This document shows, piece after piece, positions 1-5,419 of a DNA stretch of 6,605 nt. The stretch is from Anaerolineae bacterium. GTDB taxonomy: Bacteria > Chloroflexota > Anaerolineae > Aggregatilineales > Phototrophicaceae. Location: positions 1 through 6,605 of the forward strand of contig JAIOHO010000634.1 in the NCBI GenBank assembly GCA_019912905.1, in the 5' to 3' direction. The position numbers were made by a program, and so were the translations under genes. The notes beneath the pieces were generated by a model, which saw only the letters and a list, made by a program, of their open reading frames with translations, was not told the origin of the DNA and made no database searches. Numbering within the stretch: position 1 is the stretch's first letter; the number at the start of each line of letters is the position of its first letter.

Positions 1-297
1 GCTCTGTACCGCTTCAATTTCATCACGCCAGAGCCGATCGAGGGGGTGATGGCCCGGCGCACGAGCAGCGAACCGGTGCTGGTCATCGTCCGCGGGGAGG
101 ATGTCCGCTGGCGGGCGCTCGGCACTCTGATGTCCGTCACCAGTCCGTATCTCGATAGTGACATCGTCGTCGCCTGGGATTATTTGCAGCCGGGTGTACG
201 AGAAGACATCGAGGCCCGCTTCCCCGACCGGCAGATCATCGAAATGCAGGCGGAAGGCAATCAGGCCTGGTTTGTCGATGACCCGCCGCAGGGTTAA
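1..297 (+). CDS. C-terminal end of a partial protein, possibly a membrane glycosyltransferase (GT39/ArnT-like)
   Basis: Only the last 98 residues are present; the reading frame is open from base 1 and ends with TAA at 295-297, so the gene starts upstream of the window. The visible part is soluble, with no membrane segment. It looks like an alpha/beta domain: a hydrophobic strand (VLVIVRG), then WRALGTLMSVTSPYLDSDIVVAWD, a stretch rich in acidic residues, and FPDRQIIEM. From memory, tails of this style (a strand, a W-R-x-x-G segment, 'SP-LD-IV-A', then 'FPDR') close large multi-membrane proteins of Chloroflexota annotated as glycosyltransferase family 39 or hypothetical membrane proteins. That is recollection, not a motif proof, and no catalytic residue is visible here. 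The assignment as the end of a real gene is strong because of the clean frame and GC-rich third positions; the function is weak. Confidence 0.6.
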   Translation, partial: ALYRFNFITPEPIEGVMARRTSSEPVLVIVRGEDVRWRALGTLMSVTSPYLDSDIVVAWDYLQPGVREDIEARFPDRQIIEMQAEGNQAWFVDDPPQG

Positions 298-444
298 AAT
301 AGCAGATCGAATGCCAGACCAAGTACACTCGAAAAGTGCTGGGTACTGAGTGCTGAGTTTTTGAGCAAGAAATTGCGCTCAACATCCATAAGAATTTCTT
401 CGTTTGTACTTAAAGCACCGACATCCATTTCAGGATAGAACCTC
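298..444. other. Intergenic gap with heptamer repeats and a small hairpin
   Basis: This 147-bp gap separates the partial gene from the sulfurtransferase and is more AT-rich than the genes around it. It carries the heptamer run listed separately (336-356) and a 6-bp perfect inverted repeat, TTGAGC at 361-366 and GCTCAA at 377-382, with a 10-nt loop. No T-run follows that stem on either strand, so I do not call it an intrinsic terminator. I could not find a convincing -35/-10 pair. The upstream gene and the sulfurtransferase may be separate transcription units, but the sequence does not prove this. Confidence 0.5.
336..356 (+). repeat. Tandem degenerate heptamers GTRCTGR (3 copies)
   Basis: Three head-to-tail 7-mers are seen: GTGCTGG (336-342), GTACTGA (343-349) and GTGCTGA (350-356), followed by a decayed fourth, GTTTTTG (357-363). 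The copies differ at one or two positions. Short degenerate heptamer runs of this kind (GTRCTGA words) are, from memory, common in intergenic DNA of filamentous Chloroflexota and cyanobacteria; this similarity is inferred and was not searched. The run lies wholly in the gap and is not part of a gene. Confidence 0.55.
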
Positions 445-1299
445 ATGACTGACAATATACTCGTTTCGACGCAGTGGCTGCACGACCATCTCCACGATCC
501 TAAGCTTCGGATTGTCGATATTCGCGGGCACGTCATCCCCGCCAGCGAGTCGCCGCCGCATTACTTCAATCATCAGGCCGATTACCTGGAGGCGCATATC
601 CCCGGCGCGGTGTTTGTCGATTGGGTGTACGAGATTACCGACCCCAACGACCCGCGACATGCCCCCATCGCTCAACCGGATCGGTATGCGGCATTCGCCA
701 GCCGCATCGGAATTGGGCCGGATATGTTCGTCGTGGCCTATGACGATGCCGACGGCATGTTCGCCGCGCGCCTGTGGTGGAGCCTGCTCTATTATGGGCA
801 TCCGCAGGTCGCGGTGCTGGATGGGGGCTGGCTCAAATGGGTCGCGGAAGATCGCCCGACCAGCGCCGAGATCCCGTCCATCGAACCCACCGATTTCAAA
901 CCTCAGCCTAACCTGGACCTGTACCGCAGCGGAGACCAGATTCTGGCTGAACTGAACAGCGATTCCCGCATCCTGGTCGATGTCCGCTCAGAAACAGAAT
1001 TCACCGGGAAGTCGGCCCGTGCCAGGCGCATGGGGCACATTCCCGGCGCGGTCAATCAACCCCGTGCGACTCTCGTCGCGCCGGACCACACCCTCCTGCC
1101 GCCGGATCAACTGCGCGACCTGTTTGCCCGTCACGGCATCGATGCCAATACACCGGAAGTGGTCACCTACTGCAACGCGGGGGTCTCCGCCAGCTTCGGC
1201 ATGCTGGCCCTGCGTGTGGCCGGGTTCGACCACGTCGCCATGTACGACGGTTCATGGAAAGATTGGGGCAACGACGACACCAAACCCATTGCCACCTGA
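445..1299 (+). CDS. Two-domain sulfurtransferase (thiosulfate / 3-mercaptopyruvate type, rhodanese fold)
   Basis: This 284-residue protein has the usual length of tandem-rhodanese sulfurtransferases, which pass a sulfane sulfur from thiosulfate or 3-mercaptopyruvate to cyanide or thiol acceptors, normally in the cytoplasm. The N-terminal domain (about 1-135) is the inactive copy: it has HIPGAVFVDW at 51-60 and VVAYDDADGMFAARLWW near 96-112, with Asp-100 where a catalytic Cys would sit. The C-terminal domain (about 160-284) has ILVDVRSETEF, GHIPGAVN at 197-204, and the active loop CNAGVSAS with catalytic Cys-243. It ends in the typical YDGSWKDWGND signature. The loop matches neither the classic CRKGVTA (thiosulfate) nor CGSGVTA (mercaptopyruvate), so the preferred substrate is open. 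The start is fixed by AGGA at 432-435, nine bases before ATG, and an in-frame TAG at 436-438. There is no signal peptide. It stands alone, with long gaps on both sides. Confidence 0.93.
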   Translation: MTDNILVSTQWLHDHLHDPKLRIVDIRGHVIPASESPPHYFNHQADYLEAHIPGAVFVDWVYEITDPNDPRHAPIAQPDRYAAFASRIGIGPDMFVVAYDDADGMFAARLWWSLLYYGHPQVAVLDGGWLKWVAEDRPTSAEIPSIEPTDFKPQPNLDLYRSGDQILAELNSDSRILVDVRSETEFTGKSARARRMGHIPGAVNQPRATLVAPDHTLLPPDQLRDLFARHGIDANTPEVVTYCNAGVSASFGMLALRVAGFDHVAMYDGSWKDWGNDDTKPIAT

Positions 1300-1315
1300 C
1301 CGAGTTGATTCTCTC

Positions 1316-1370
1316 CGTAATGACCATCAGGCGCAGCAGTGGATGTCGTCTCTGCCCGGCGGTCATTACG
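1316..1370. repeat. 10-bp perfect inverted repeat downstream of the sulfurtransferase gene
   Basis: CGTAATGACC at 1316-1325 is the exact reverse complement of GGTCATTACG at 1361-1370, with 35 bases between the arms. Within the loop, GCAG (1333-1336) can pair with CTGC (1352-1355), giving an imperfect extended stem. It begins 16 bases after the sulfurtransferase stop codon, the usual place for a 3'-end structure. There is no T-run after the right arm (the sequence is AAATTTG), so it is not a canonical intrinsic terminator. It could instead be a 3'-stabilising stem, a bidirectional barrier, or a remnant of a small palindromic repeat. Confidence 0.55.
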
Positions 1371-1390
1371 AAATTTGTAAAGAAAATCCT

Positions 1391-1419
1391 TTGACGCTAA
1401 CAGAGGATAAACATATTAC
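1391..1419 (+). promoter_or_regulatory. Candidate sigma70-type promoter for the polysaccharide operon
   Basis: TTGACG (1391-1396) matches the -35 consensus at 5 of 6 bases. TATTAC (1414-1419) matches the -10 consensus at 4 of 6, and the spacer is exactly 17 bp. It lies in the most AT-rich part of the window. A start near 1426 would give an untranslated leader of about 137 nt before the glycosyltransferase gene. This is the best-looking promoter in the window and sits ahead of a tightly packed operon, but the call is by eye only. Confidence 0.5.
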
Positions 1420-1429
1420 ATTCTCTATT

Positions 1430-1457
1430 ATGCAAGCTGTGTCGCTACAACTTGCAT
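1430..1457 (+). promoter_or_regulatory. Hairpin at the predicted 5' end of the operon transcript
   Basis: ATGCAAG (1430-1436) pairs perfectly with CTTGCAT (1451-1457). After one C-A mismatch the stem resumes as TGTG (1438-1441) against TACA (1446-1449, last pair G-U), closing on a 4-base loop. The stem would begin within a few bases of the transcript start expected from the 1391-1419 promoter. Hairpins at the very 5' end can protect bacterial mRNAs from 5'-dependent decay; that role is inferred here. An operator palindrome is the alternative, since TGCATGCA at 1453-1460 is itself a perfect palindrome. Confidence 0.45.
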
Positions 1458-1469
1458 GCATGGCTGTTA

Positions 1470-1491
1470 TTTAGGTTACGTTTAGGTACCG
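1470..1491 (+). repeat. Tandem 11-bp direct repeat in the operon leader
   Basis: TTTAGGTTACG (1470-1480) is followed directly by TTTAGGTACCG (1481-1491); 9 of 11 positions agree and TTTAGGT is identical in both. The 11-bp period places both copies on the same face of the DNA helix, as for tandem binding sites of a response regulator. The copies lie about 45-65 bp downstream of the predicted transcription start, which would suit repression or an RNA-level role better than classical activation. Confidence 0.4.
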
Positions 1492-1556
1492 GCAAGTTCG
1501 GTAGGATTTACTAACATCCAGGAGCGAGCAACCGATAGAACCCGCTGGGGGGCAGC
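1487..1556 (+). promoter_or_regulatory. Possible small hairpins before the glycosyltransferase start, one holding the G-rich ribosome site
   Basis: Three short stems are visible: TACCG (1487-1491) with CGGTA (1499-1503); GGAT (1504-1507) with ATCC (1516-1519); and GCTG (1544-1547) with CAGC (1553-1556). The last places a run of G (1548-1552) in its loop. That G-run is the only ribosome-binding candidate for the ATG at 1563, so the third stem could influence translation initiation. Each stem is only 4-5 bp and I recognise no known riboswitch class. Treat this as suggestive structure. Confidence 0.25.
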
Positions 1557-1562
1557 ATAGTC

Positions 1563-2306
1563 ATGAATATTTCGCTGGTTATTCCTGCTTATAACGAAGC
1601 CGAAGGTGTTGAACAGACCGCGCTTAAGTTAACTAAACTTCTTGCCCGCTTGCGGAAGCAGTACGGAAAAGTTGAAGTCATATTTGTTAACGATGGCAGC
1701 AAGGACAACACCGCCGCCCTGTTAAATGAAACCTTTGGCGGCGATCCTGATGTTCGCATCATTTCTCATGAAGTCAATCGGGGTCTGGGTGCTGCACTGC
1801 GCACCGGTTTTATGCACACCACCGGTGACATCATTATCACCACGGATTTTGACGGCACCTATCACTTCAATACCATCCCGCAAATCCTGGCGCATATGCA
1901 GGTCTACAACGTCGATATCGTCACCGCCTCGCCCTACCACCCGCGCGGCGGCGTCGAAGGCGTGCCGGGCTATCGGCTGCTGTTCAGTTATGGCGCGTCG
2001 CTGCTCTACCGCCTGCTGGTGAACTGGAACGTGCATACCTGGACGGCCCTGTTCCGCGCCTACCGCCGCGAAGTAATCGAAACCGTTGGGTTCGAAAGTG
2101 AAGGCTTCCTGGCCGGGACTGAACTGCTGATCAAAGCGATTCAGGCGGGTTACAAGGTTTCTGAATATCCGACCACTCTGCATGTGCGCACCTTCGGCCA
2201 GTCCAGCATCAAGATTTACCGCGTGACAAAGGCCCACATGCAGTACCAGTTGACCCTGCTGGCCTCCGGCAAGCGCAAACGCGGGCTGACCAGGCGGCGC
2301 GCTTGA
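1563..2306 (+). CDS. Family 2 glycosyltransferase, DPM1/DPG-synthase-like
   Basis: This 247-residue GT-A enzyme probably moves a sugar from a nucleotide donor to a polyprenyl phosphate or a growing glycan on the inner membrane face. The nucleotide-binding start is SLVIPAYNEAEGV (4-16), followed by FVNDGSKDNT (41-50), the conserved NRGLGAALRTG (72-82) and the metal-binding region TTDFDGTYHF (93-102), where Asp-95/Asp-97 stand for the family's D-x-D. SPYHPRGGVEGVPG (123-136) and TALFRAYRREV (161-171) are typical of the DPM1-like group. There is no clear transmembrane helix; the C-terminus is strongly basic (GKRKRGLTRRRA) and may touch the membrane. An in-frame TAG at 1536-1538 and the G-run at 1547-1552 support this ATG. 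It is the first gene of the operon, 75 bp before the FAD gene. The first 240 bp are only about 47% G+C. Donor and acceptor cannot be read from the sequence. Confidence 0.9.
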   Translation: MNISLVIPAYNEAEGVEQTALKLTKLLARLRKQYGKVEVIFVNDGSKDNTAALLNETFGGDPDVRIISHEVNRGLGAALRTGFMHTTGDIIITTDFDGTYHFNTIPQILAHMQVYNVDIVTASPYHPRGGVEGVPGYRLLFSYGASLLYRLLVNWNVHTWTALFRAYRREVIETVGFESEGFLAGTELLIKAIQAGYKVSEYPTTLHVRTFGQSSIKIYRVTKAHMQYQLTLLASGKRKRGLTRRRA

Positions 2307-2381
2307 AGAGATGGCGCGGCGTTCAGCCCGCCCCCATCAGAAGATCTGACTTAACCGCATAGATCAGGACGGTACGACCGC
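2307..2381. other. Short intergenic gap with two weak stems
   Basis: The 75-bp spacer contains GATGG (2310-2314) facing CCATC (2334-2338) around a GC-rich interior, and overlapping it a small hairpin, TCAGA (2337-2341) with TCTGA (2345-2349). Neither is followed by a T-run. They could modestly attenuate transcription between the glycosyltransferase and the FAD gene, but readthrough is likely because both belong to the same functional cluster. The ribosome site for the next gene is AGGA at 2366-2369. Confidence 0.3.
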
Positions 2382-3746
2382 ATGAATAACCGCACGCAAC
2401 CTCCCCGGATGCGCGTCGCTGTGGTAGGCGGCGGCATCATGGGGGTGACTTTGGCTTACAAGCTTTCGCAGCGAGACGACCTCGACATCACCATTTATGA
2501 ACGCGGCGGCAACCTGGGCGGCCTCGCGGCCTTCATGTGGTATGACGGCGTGCGGATGGACCGCTTCTATCACACCATCCTCAGCAGCGATCTGTCGATG
2601 CAGGCGCTTATCCAGGAAAGCGGCGTGGCCGACCGCCTGCATTTCACCGAAACCAAGCAGGGCTTCTTCGACAGCGGCCAGATTTACCCGTTTAACACGC
2701 CCATCGACCTGATGACCTACCCGCCGCTCAATATCTTCCAGCGCTTCCGGTTAGGCCTTCAGGTGCTGTATGCCCAGCTCGAAAGTGACTGGCGCAAGAT
2801 GGACAATGTCTCCGTCGAGGACTGGCTGGTCAAAGTGAGCGGGCGCGCCGTTTACGAAAAGGTCTGGAAGCCGCTGCTGCGCGCCAAGTTCGATACGGCC
2901 TTCACCGATGTGCCCGCGACCTACATCTGGTCGCGCCTCAAACGCATGATGGGCACGCGTCAGGGCGTGACTTCCAAAGAGATGATGTGTTTTCTCGAAA
3001 ATGGCTATTACACTCTGATCGAGGCTATGGCGGAGCAGTGCGTTCAGCGCGGCGTCACGATTTGTGTAGACACGGCTATCGAACAGATCGTCATCGAAAA
3101 CGGGCGCGCGGTCGGGGTTCGCACCCCTGACGGCTTGCAGCCATTTGACGTGGTCATCAGCACCCTGGTCTCGCCGCTGCTGGCAAAGCTGATTCCCGAC
3201 GCACCGGAGGCTTTCCAGCGCCAGCTCGCGGAGCAGGAATACCTGGGCGTCCTGTGCCCGGTACTGATTCTCAAGCAGCAGTTGATTCCTTATTACGTCC
3301 TGAACATCACCGACGAGACGATCCCCTTTACGGGCGTGGTCGAGACCACCAACCTGATCGATCCGAAGTATGTCAAAAATTATCACCTGGTCTACCTGCC
3401 CAAGTACGTCGCCCCGGATAACCCGATGTACCAGTGGCCCGACGACCAGGTCAAAAACGAGTGGATGAAACACTTTCTGAAGATGTTCCCCGATTTTGAC
3501 GAAAGCCAGATTGTGGATTTCATCGTTCAGCGCGCCCGCTACGTCGAGCCGATCCGCCCGCTGGGGACCACCGACCAGATTCCGCATCTCAAGACGCCGG
3601 TCGAAGGTCTGTACATGGGTAACACCGCGATGATCCATCCCGACCTGGGCAACGGCGATGCCGCCGCGCGCTTCGCCTATCGCATTATCGACCAGGTTCT
3701 GGCCGATCTGCCCGCCTGGACACCGCAGCCGGTTCCGGTGGCCTGA
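2382..3746 (+). CDS. FAD-dependent oxidoreductase, UDP-galactopyranose mutase / protoporphyrinogen oxidase-like, role unassigned
   Basis: This 454-residue flavoprotein opens with the dinucleotide-binding fold RVAVVGGGIMG (Gly-16, Gly-18, Gly-21), ends the second strand at Glu-40, and continues with RGGNLGGLA (41-49), the second FAD contact of the amine oxidase / UGM superfamily. The C-terminal FAD motif is clear: GLYMGNTAMIHPDLGNGDAA (409-428) followed by a helix. Superfamily members include UDP-galactopyranose mutase, phytoene desaturases and protoporphyrinogen oxidase. The position between a glycosyltransferase and sugar-nucleotide genes argues for a glycan or lipid-carrier substrate rather than haem synthesis. 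I cannot confirm the UGM substrate residues, so galactofuranose formation is not claimed. ATG at 2382 has AGGA 12 bases upstream; the alternative ATG at 2409 lacks a ribosome site and would start just before the nucleotide fold. The next gene begins 15 bp after its stop. Confidence 0.85.
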   Translation: MNNRTQPPRMRVAVVGGGIMGVTLAYKLSQRDDLDITIYERGGNLGGLAAFMWYDGVRMDRFYHTILSSDLSMQALIQESGVADRLHFTETKQGFFDSGQIYPFNTPIDLMTYPPLNIFQRFRLGLQVLYAQLESDWRKMDNVSVEDWLVKVSGRAVYEKVWKPLLRAKFDTAFTDVPATYIWSRLKRMMGTRQGVTSKEMMCFLENGYYTLIEAMAEQCVQRGVTICVDTAIEQIVIENGRAVGVRTPDGLQPFDVVISTLVSPLLAKLIPDAPEAFQRQLAEQEYLGVLCPVLILKQQLIPYYVLNITDETIPFTGVVETTNLIDPKYVKNYHLVYLPKYVAPDNPMYQWPDDQVKNEWMKHFLKMFPDFDESQIVDFIVQRARYVEPIRPLGTTDQIPHLKTPVEGLYMGNTAMIHPDLGNGDAAARFAYRIIDQVLADLPAWTPQPVPVA

Positions 3747-3761
3747 AAGGACGACCCGCCC

Positions 3762-4319
3762 ATGTTTGTACATCCTACCGCCGAAGTCGAGGAAGGGGCC
3801 ATCATCGGCGCAGGCAGCAAGATCTGGCATCTGTGCCACATCCGCAGACAGGCCCGCATCGGTGAGGATTGTGTCCTGGGGCGCGGCGTGTTCGTCGATG
3901 CCGGGGTCGAGATCGGCAGCCGCGTCAAGATTCAGAATTACGTGTCGGTCTTTCACGGCGTCACCATCGAGGATGGGGTGTTTGTCGGGCCGCACGTCTG
4001 CTTCACCAACGATATGAGGCCGCGCGCAGTCAACCCGGATATGTCCGCCAAAAGCGCCGATGACTGGACACTGGTCGAGACACTCGTGAAAGCCGGGGCC
4101 GCCTTAGGGGCCAACAGCACGATCGTCTGCGGAACCACCATTGGCCGCTGGGCGATGGTCGGCGCGGGCAGCGTGGTCACCCGCGACGTGCCCGATTATG
4201 GCCTGGTGGTGGGCAACCCCGCCCGTCTGATCGGCTATGTATGTGCCTGTGGCAACCGGCAGGACACGCTGGAAGCCGCGACGAACTGTGATTGCAGCCA
4301 AGAAGGAATACACACATGA
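3762..4319 (+). CDS. WbpD/WlbB-like sugar-nucleotide N-acetyltransferase (left-handed beta-helix)
   Basis: This 185-residue protein has the length and layout of UDP-2-acetamido-3-amino-2,3-dideoxy-glucuronate N-acetyltransferases, which acetylate the 3-amino group using acetyl-CoA. It begins FVHPTAEVEEGAIIGAGSKI and runs through hexapeptide coils (IGAGSK, IGEDCV, IGSRVK, VTIEDGVFVG), then LGANSTIVCGTTIG (115-128), VGAGSVVTRDVP (133-144) and VVGNPAR (149-155). The loop VCFTNDMRPR (79-88) has Asn-83, equivalent to the catalytically important Asn-84 of WbpD/WlbB; members of this family act as trimers. The tail has four cysteines (161, 163, 176, 178) in a CxC-x12-CxC arrangement that may bind zinc, as in related tails. 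The start is supported by AAGGA (3747-3751), ten bases before ATG. Its stop overlaps the aminotransferase start (ATGA, 4316-4319). An acetyltransferase for a dTDP-3-amino-6-deoxyhexose is the main alternative, but no keto-isomerase is nearby. Confidence 0.9.
   Translation: MFVHPTAEVEEGAIIGAGSKIWHLCHIRRQARIGEDCVLGRGVFVDAGVEIGSRVKIQNYVSVFHGVTIEDGVFVGPHVCFTNDMRPRAVNPDMSAKSADDWTLVETLVKAGAALGANSTIVCGTTIGRWAMVGAGSVVTRDVPDYGLVVGNPARLIGYVCACGNRQDTLEAATNCDCSQEGIHT
4301..4307 (+). promoter_or_regulatory. Ribosome-binding site that decides the aminotransferase start
   Basis: AGAAGGA (4301-4307) is a strong Shine-Dalgarno sequence, eight bases before ATG at 4316. It settles the start: an in-frame TTG at 4292 would give a protein 8 residues longer, but the Shine-Dalgarno sequence would then lie inside the coding region. 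The site lies within the end of the acetyltransferase gene, as expected for translational coupling. Confidence 0.85.
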
Positions 4320-5419
4320 TACCCGCAGAAAAAGTGATGAACATTGGGATCGCCAAACCCTTTATTGGCGATGAAGAAAAACAGGCGGTGATGGAAGTCC
4401 TGAACAGCGGCCAGCTTGCCCAGGGGCCGCGGGTCAAAGCCTTCGAGGAGCAGTTCGCGGCCTATCACCACGTCAAACACGGCATCGCCGTCAACAACGG
4501 TACTACTGCCCTGATCGCGTCGCTGATGGCCCACGACATCGGCCCAGGAGACGAGGTCATTGTCCCGGCCTTCACCTTCTTCGCCACTGCTGCCAGCGTC
4601 CTGGCCGTCGGCGCGAAGCCGGTGTTCGCCGACATCGAAGCCGATACCTTCTGCCTGTCCCCGGAGGCGGCAGAAGCGGTCATCACGCCGCAAACCAAAG
4701 CGATCATGCCGGTCCACCTGTATGGGCACCTGGCCGATATGCCGCGCTTCCAGGCGCTTTGTGAGCGGCATCACCTGATCCTGCTGGAAGATGCGGCCCA
4801 GGCGCACGGCGCGTGCATCGGCGATCAATACGCCGGGACCTGGGGCACTGCCTCGTTCAGCTTCTACCCTACCAAAAACATGACCACGTCCGAAGGCGGC
4901 ATGATCCTGACCAACGACGATGAGATCGCCCGGCAGCTGCGCATGATCCGCAATCAGGGCATGAATACCCAGTATTATCACGAAGTCCTGGGCTACAACT
5001 TCCGCATGACGGACCTGTCGGCGGCGATCGGCCTGGTGCAGCTTCAGCGGCTGCCGGAATGGACCGACCGGCGCATCGAAAATGCGGACTTTCTGAGCGA
5101 AACCCTGCGCACGGTGACGACACCGGTGACCCGCCCGGATCATCGCCACGTCTTCCACCAGTACACGGTGCGGGTGACCGAGGGTGTGGACCGGGACGCC
5201 GCCGTCAAGCGCCTGAACGAGCGGGGAATCGGCGCGCGGGTCTACTATCCCCGCCCCATTCATCAGCAGCCCGTGTTCCAGAAACTGGATGGTTATGCCG
5301 ACGTGACTTTGCCCGAAACAGACCGGGCCACGCAGCAGGTGTTCAGCCTGCCTGTGCACCCGCTGCTGACGGACGAAGAACGCGAATATATTGTTCATGA
5401 GGTGAATACACTATGTTAA
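4316..5419 (+). CDS. DegT/DnrJ/EryC1/StrS-family sugar aminotransferase (WbpE-like)
   Basis: This 367-residue PLP enzyme transfers an amino group (usually from glutamate) to a keto-sugar nucleotide; here probably the 3-keto group made by the dehydrogenase encoded next. The N-terminus has the family's IGIAKPFIGDEEKQAV and SGQLAQGPRVKAFE. NNGTTAL (60-66) forms the phosphate-binding turn, VPAFTFFATA (83-92) and HLYGH (134-138) follow, and EDAAQAHGA (158-166) supplies Asp-159 for the pyridine nitrogen. The Schiff-base lysine is Lys-187 in FSFYPTKNMTTSEGG. The substrate-loop region GYNFRMTDLSAAIGL (226-240) and ARVYYPRPIHQQP (307-319) are typical of 3-aminating members such as WbpE, although substrate cannot be fixed by eye. 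ATG is chosen over an upstream in-frame TTG because of the strong ribosome site at 4301-4307. It overlaps the acetyltransferase by 4 bp and the dehydrogenase by 7 bp, so the three enzymes are probably made in step. Confidence 0.95.
   Translation: MIPAEKVMNIGIAKPFIGDEEKQAVMEVLNSGQLAQGPRVKAFEEQFAAYHHVKHGIAVNNGTTALIASLMAHDIGPGDEVIVPAFTFFATAASVLAVGAKPVFADIEADTFCLSPEAAEAVITPQTKAIMPVHLYGHLADMPRFQALCERHHLILLEDAAQAHGACIGDQYAGTWGTASFSFYPTKNMTTSEGGMILTNDDEIARQLRMIRNQGMNTQYYHEVLGYNFRMTDLSAAIGLVQLQRLPEWTDRRIENADFLSETLRTVTTPVTRPDHRHVFHQYTVRVTEGVDRDAAVKRLNERGIGARVYYPRPIHQQPVFQKLDGYADVTLPETDRATQQVFSLPVHPLLTDEEREYIVHEVNTLC
5399..5405 (+). promoter_or_regulatory. Ribosome-binding site inside the aminotransferase gene for the dehydrogenase
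   Basis: GAGGTGA (5399-5405) is a near-perfect Shine-Dalgarno sequence, seven bases before the ATG at 5413. It lies within the last codons of the aminotransferase gene and so fixes the dehydrogenase start despite the 7-bp gene overlap. Confidence 0.85.

Noticed and set aside
357..382. Hairpin TTGAGC/GCTCAA with a nearby T-run as a terminator
   Set aside because: The T-run precedes the stem on the plus strand and becomes an A-run on the minus strand, so it is in the wrong place for an intrinsic terminator in either direction.
1487..1556. A cyclic-di-GMP or preQ1 riboswitch in the leader
   Set aside because: Only short local stems are visible; the conserved cores of those classes are not recognisable.
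1316..1562. Insertion-sequence or MITE remnant in the gap
   Set aside because: The 10-bp arms enclose only 35 bp, no target-site duplication flanks them, and no transposase fragment is present.
2382..3746. Protoporphyrinogen oxidase (haem synthesis) or a confirmed UDP-galactopyranose mutase
   Set aside because: Only the shared FAD motifs can be seen; the neighbours argue against haem synthesis and the specific substrate residues of the mutase could not be confirmed.
2751..3995. A long open frame (414 codons) on the minus strand across the FAD and acetyltransferase genes
   Set aside because: It is the antisense shadow of GC-rich codons; its translation shows no recognisable motif, while the plus strand has clear FAD and hexapeptide motifs.
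4292..4315. TTG at 4292 as the aminotransferase start
   Set aside because: It would place the strong ribosome site AGAAGGA inside the gene; ATG at 4316 has ideal spacing and a 4-bp overlap with the upstream stop.
4235..5398. A 387-codon open frame on the minus strand opposite the aminotransferase
   Set aside because: The plus-strand frame has the full PLP aminotransferase signature; the antisense product is rich in His, Gly and Arg with no fold signature.
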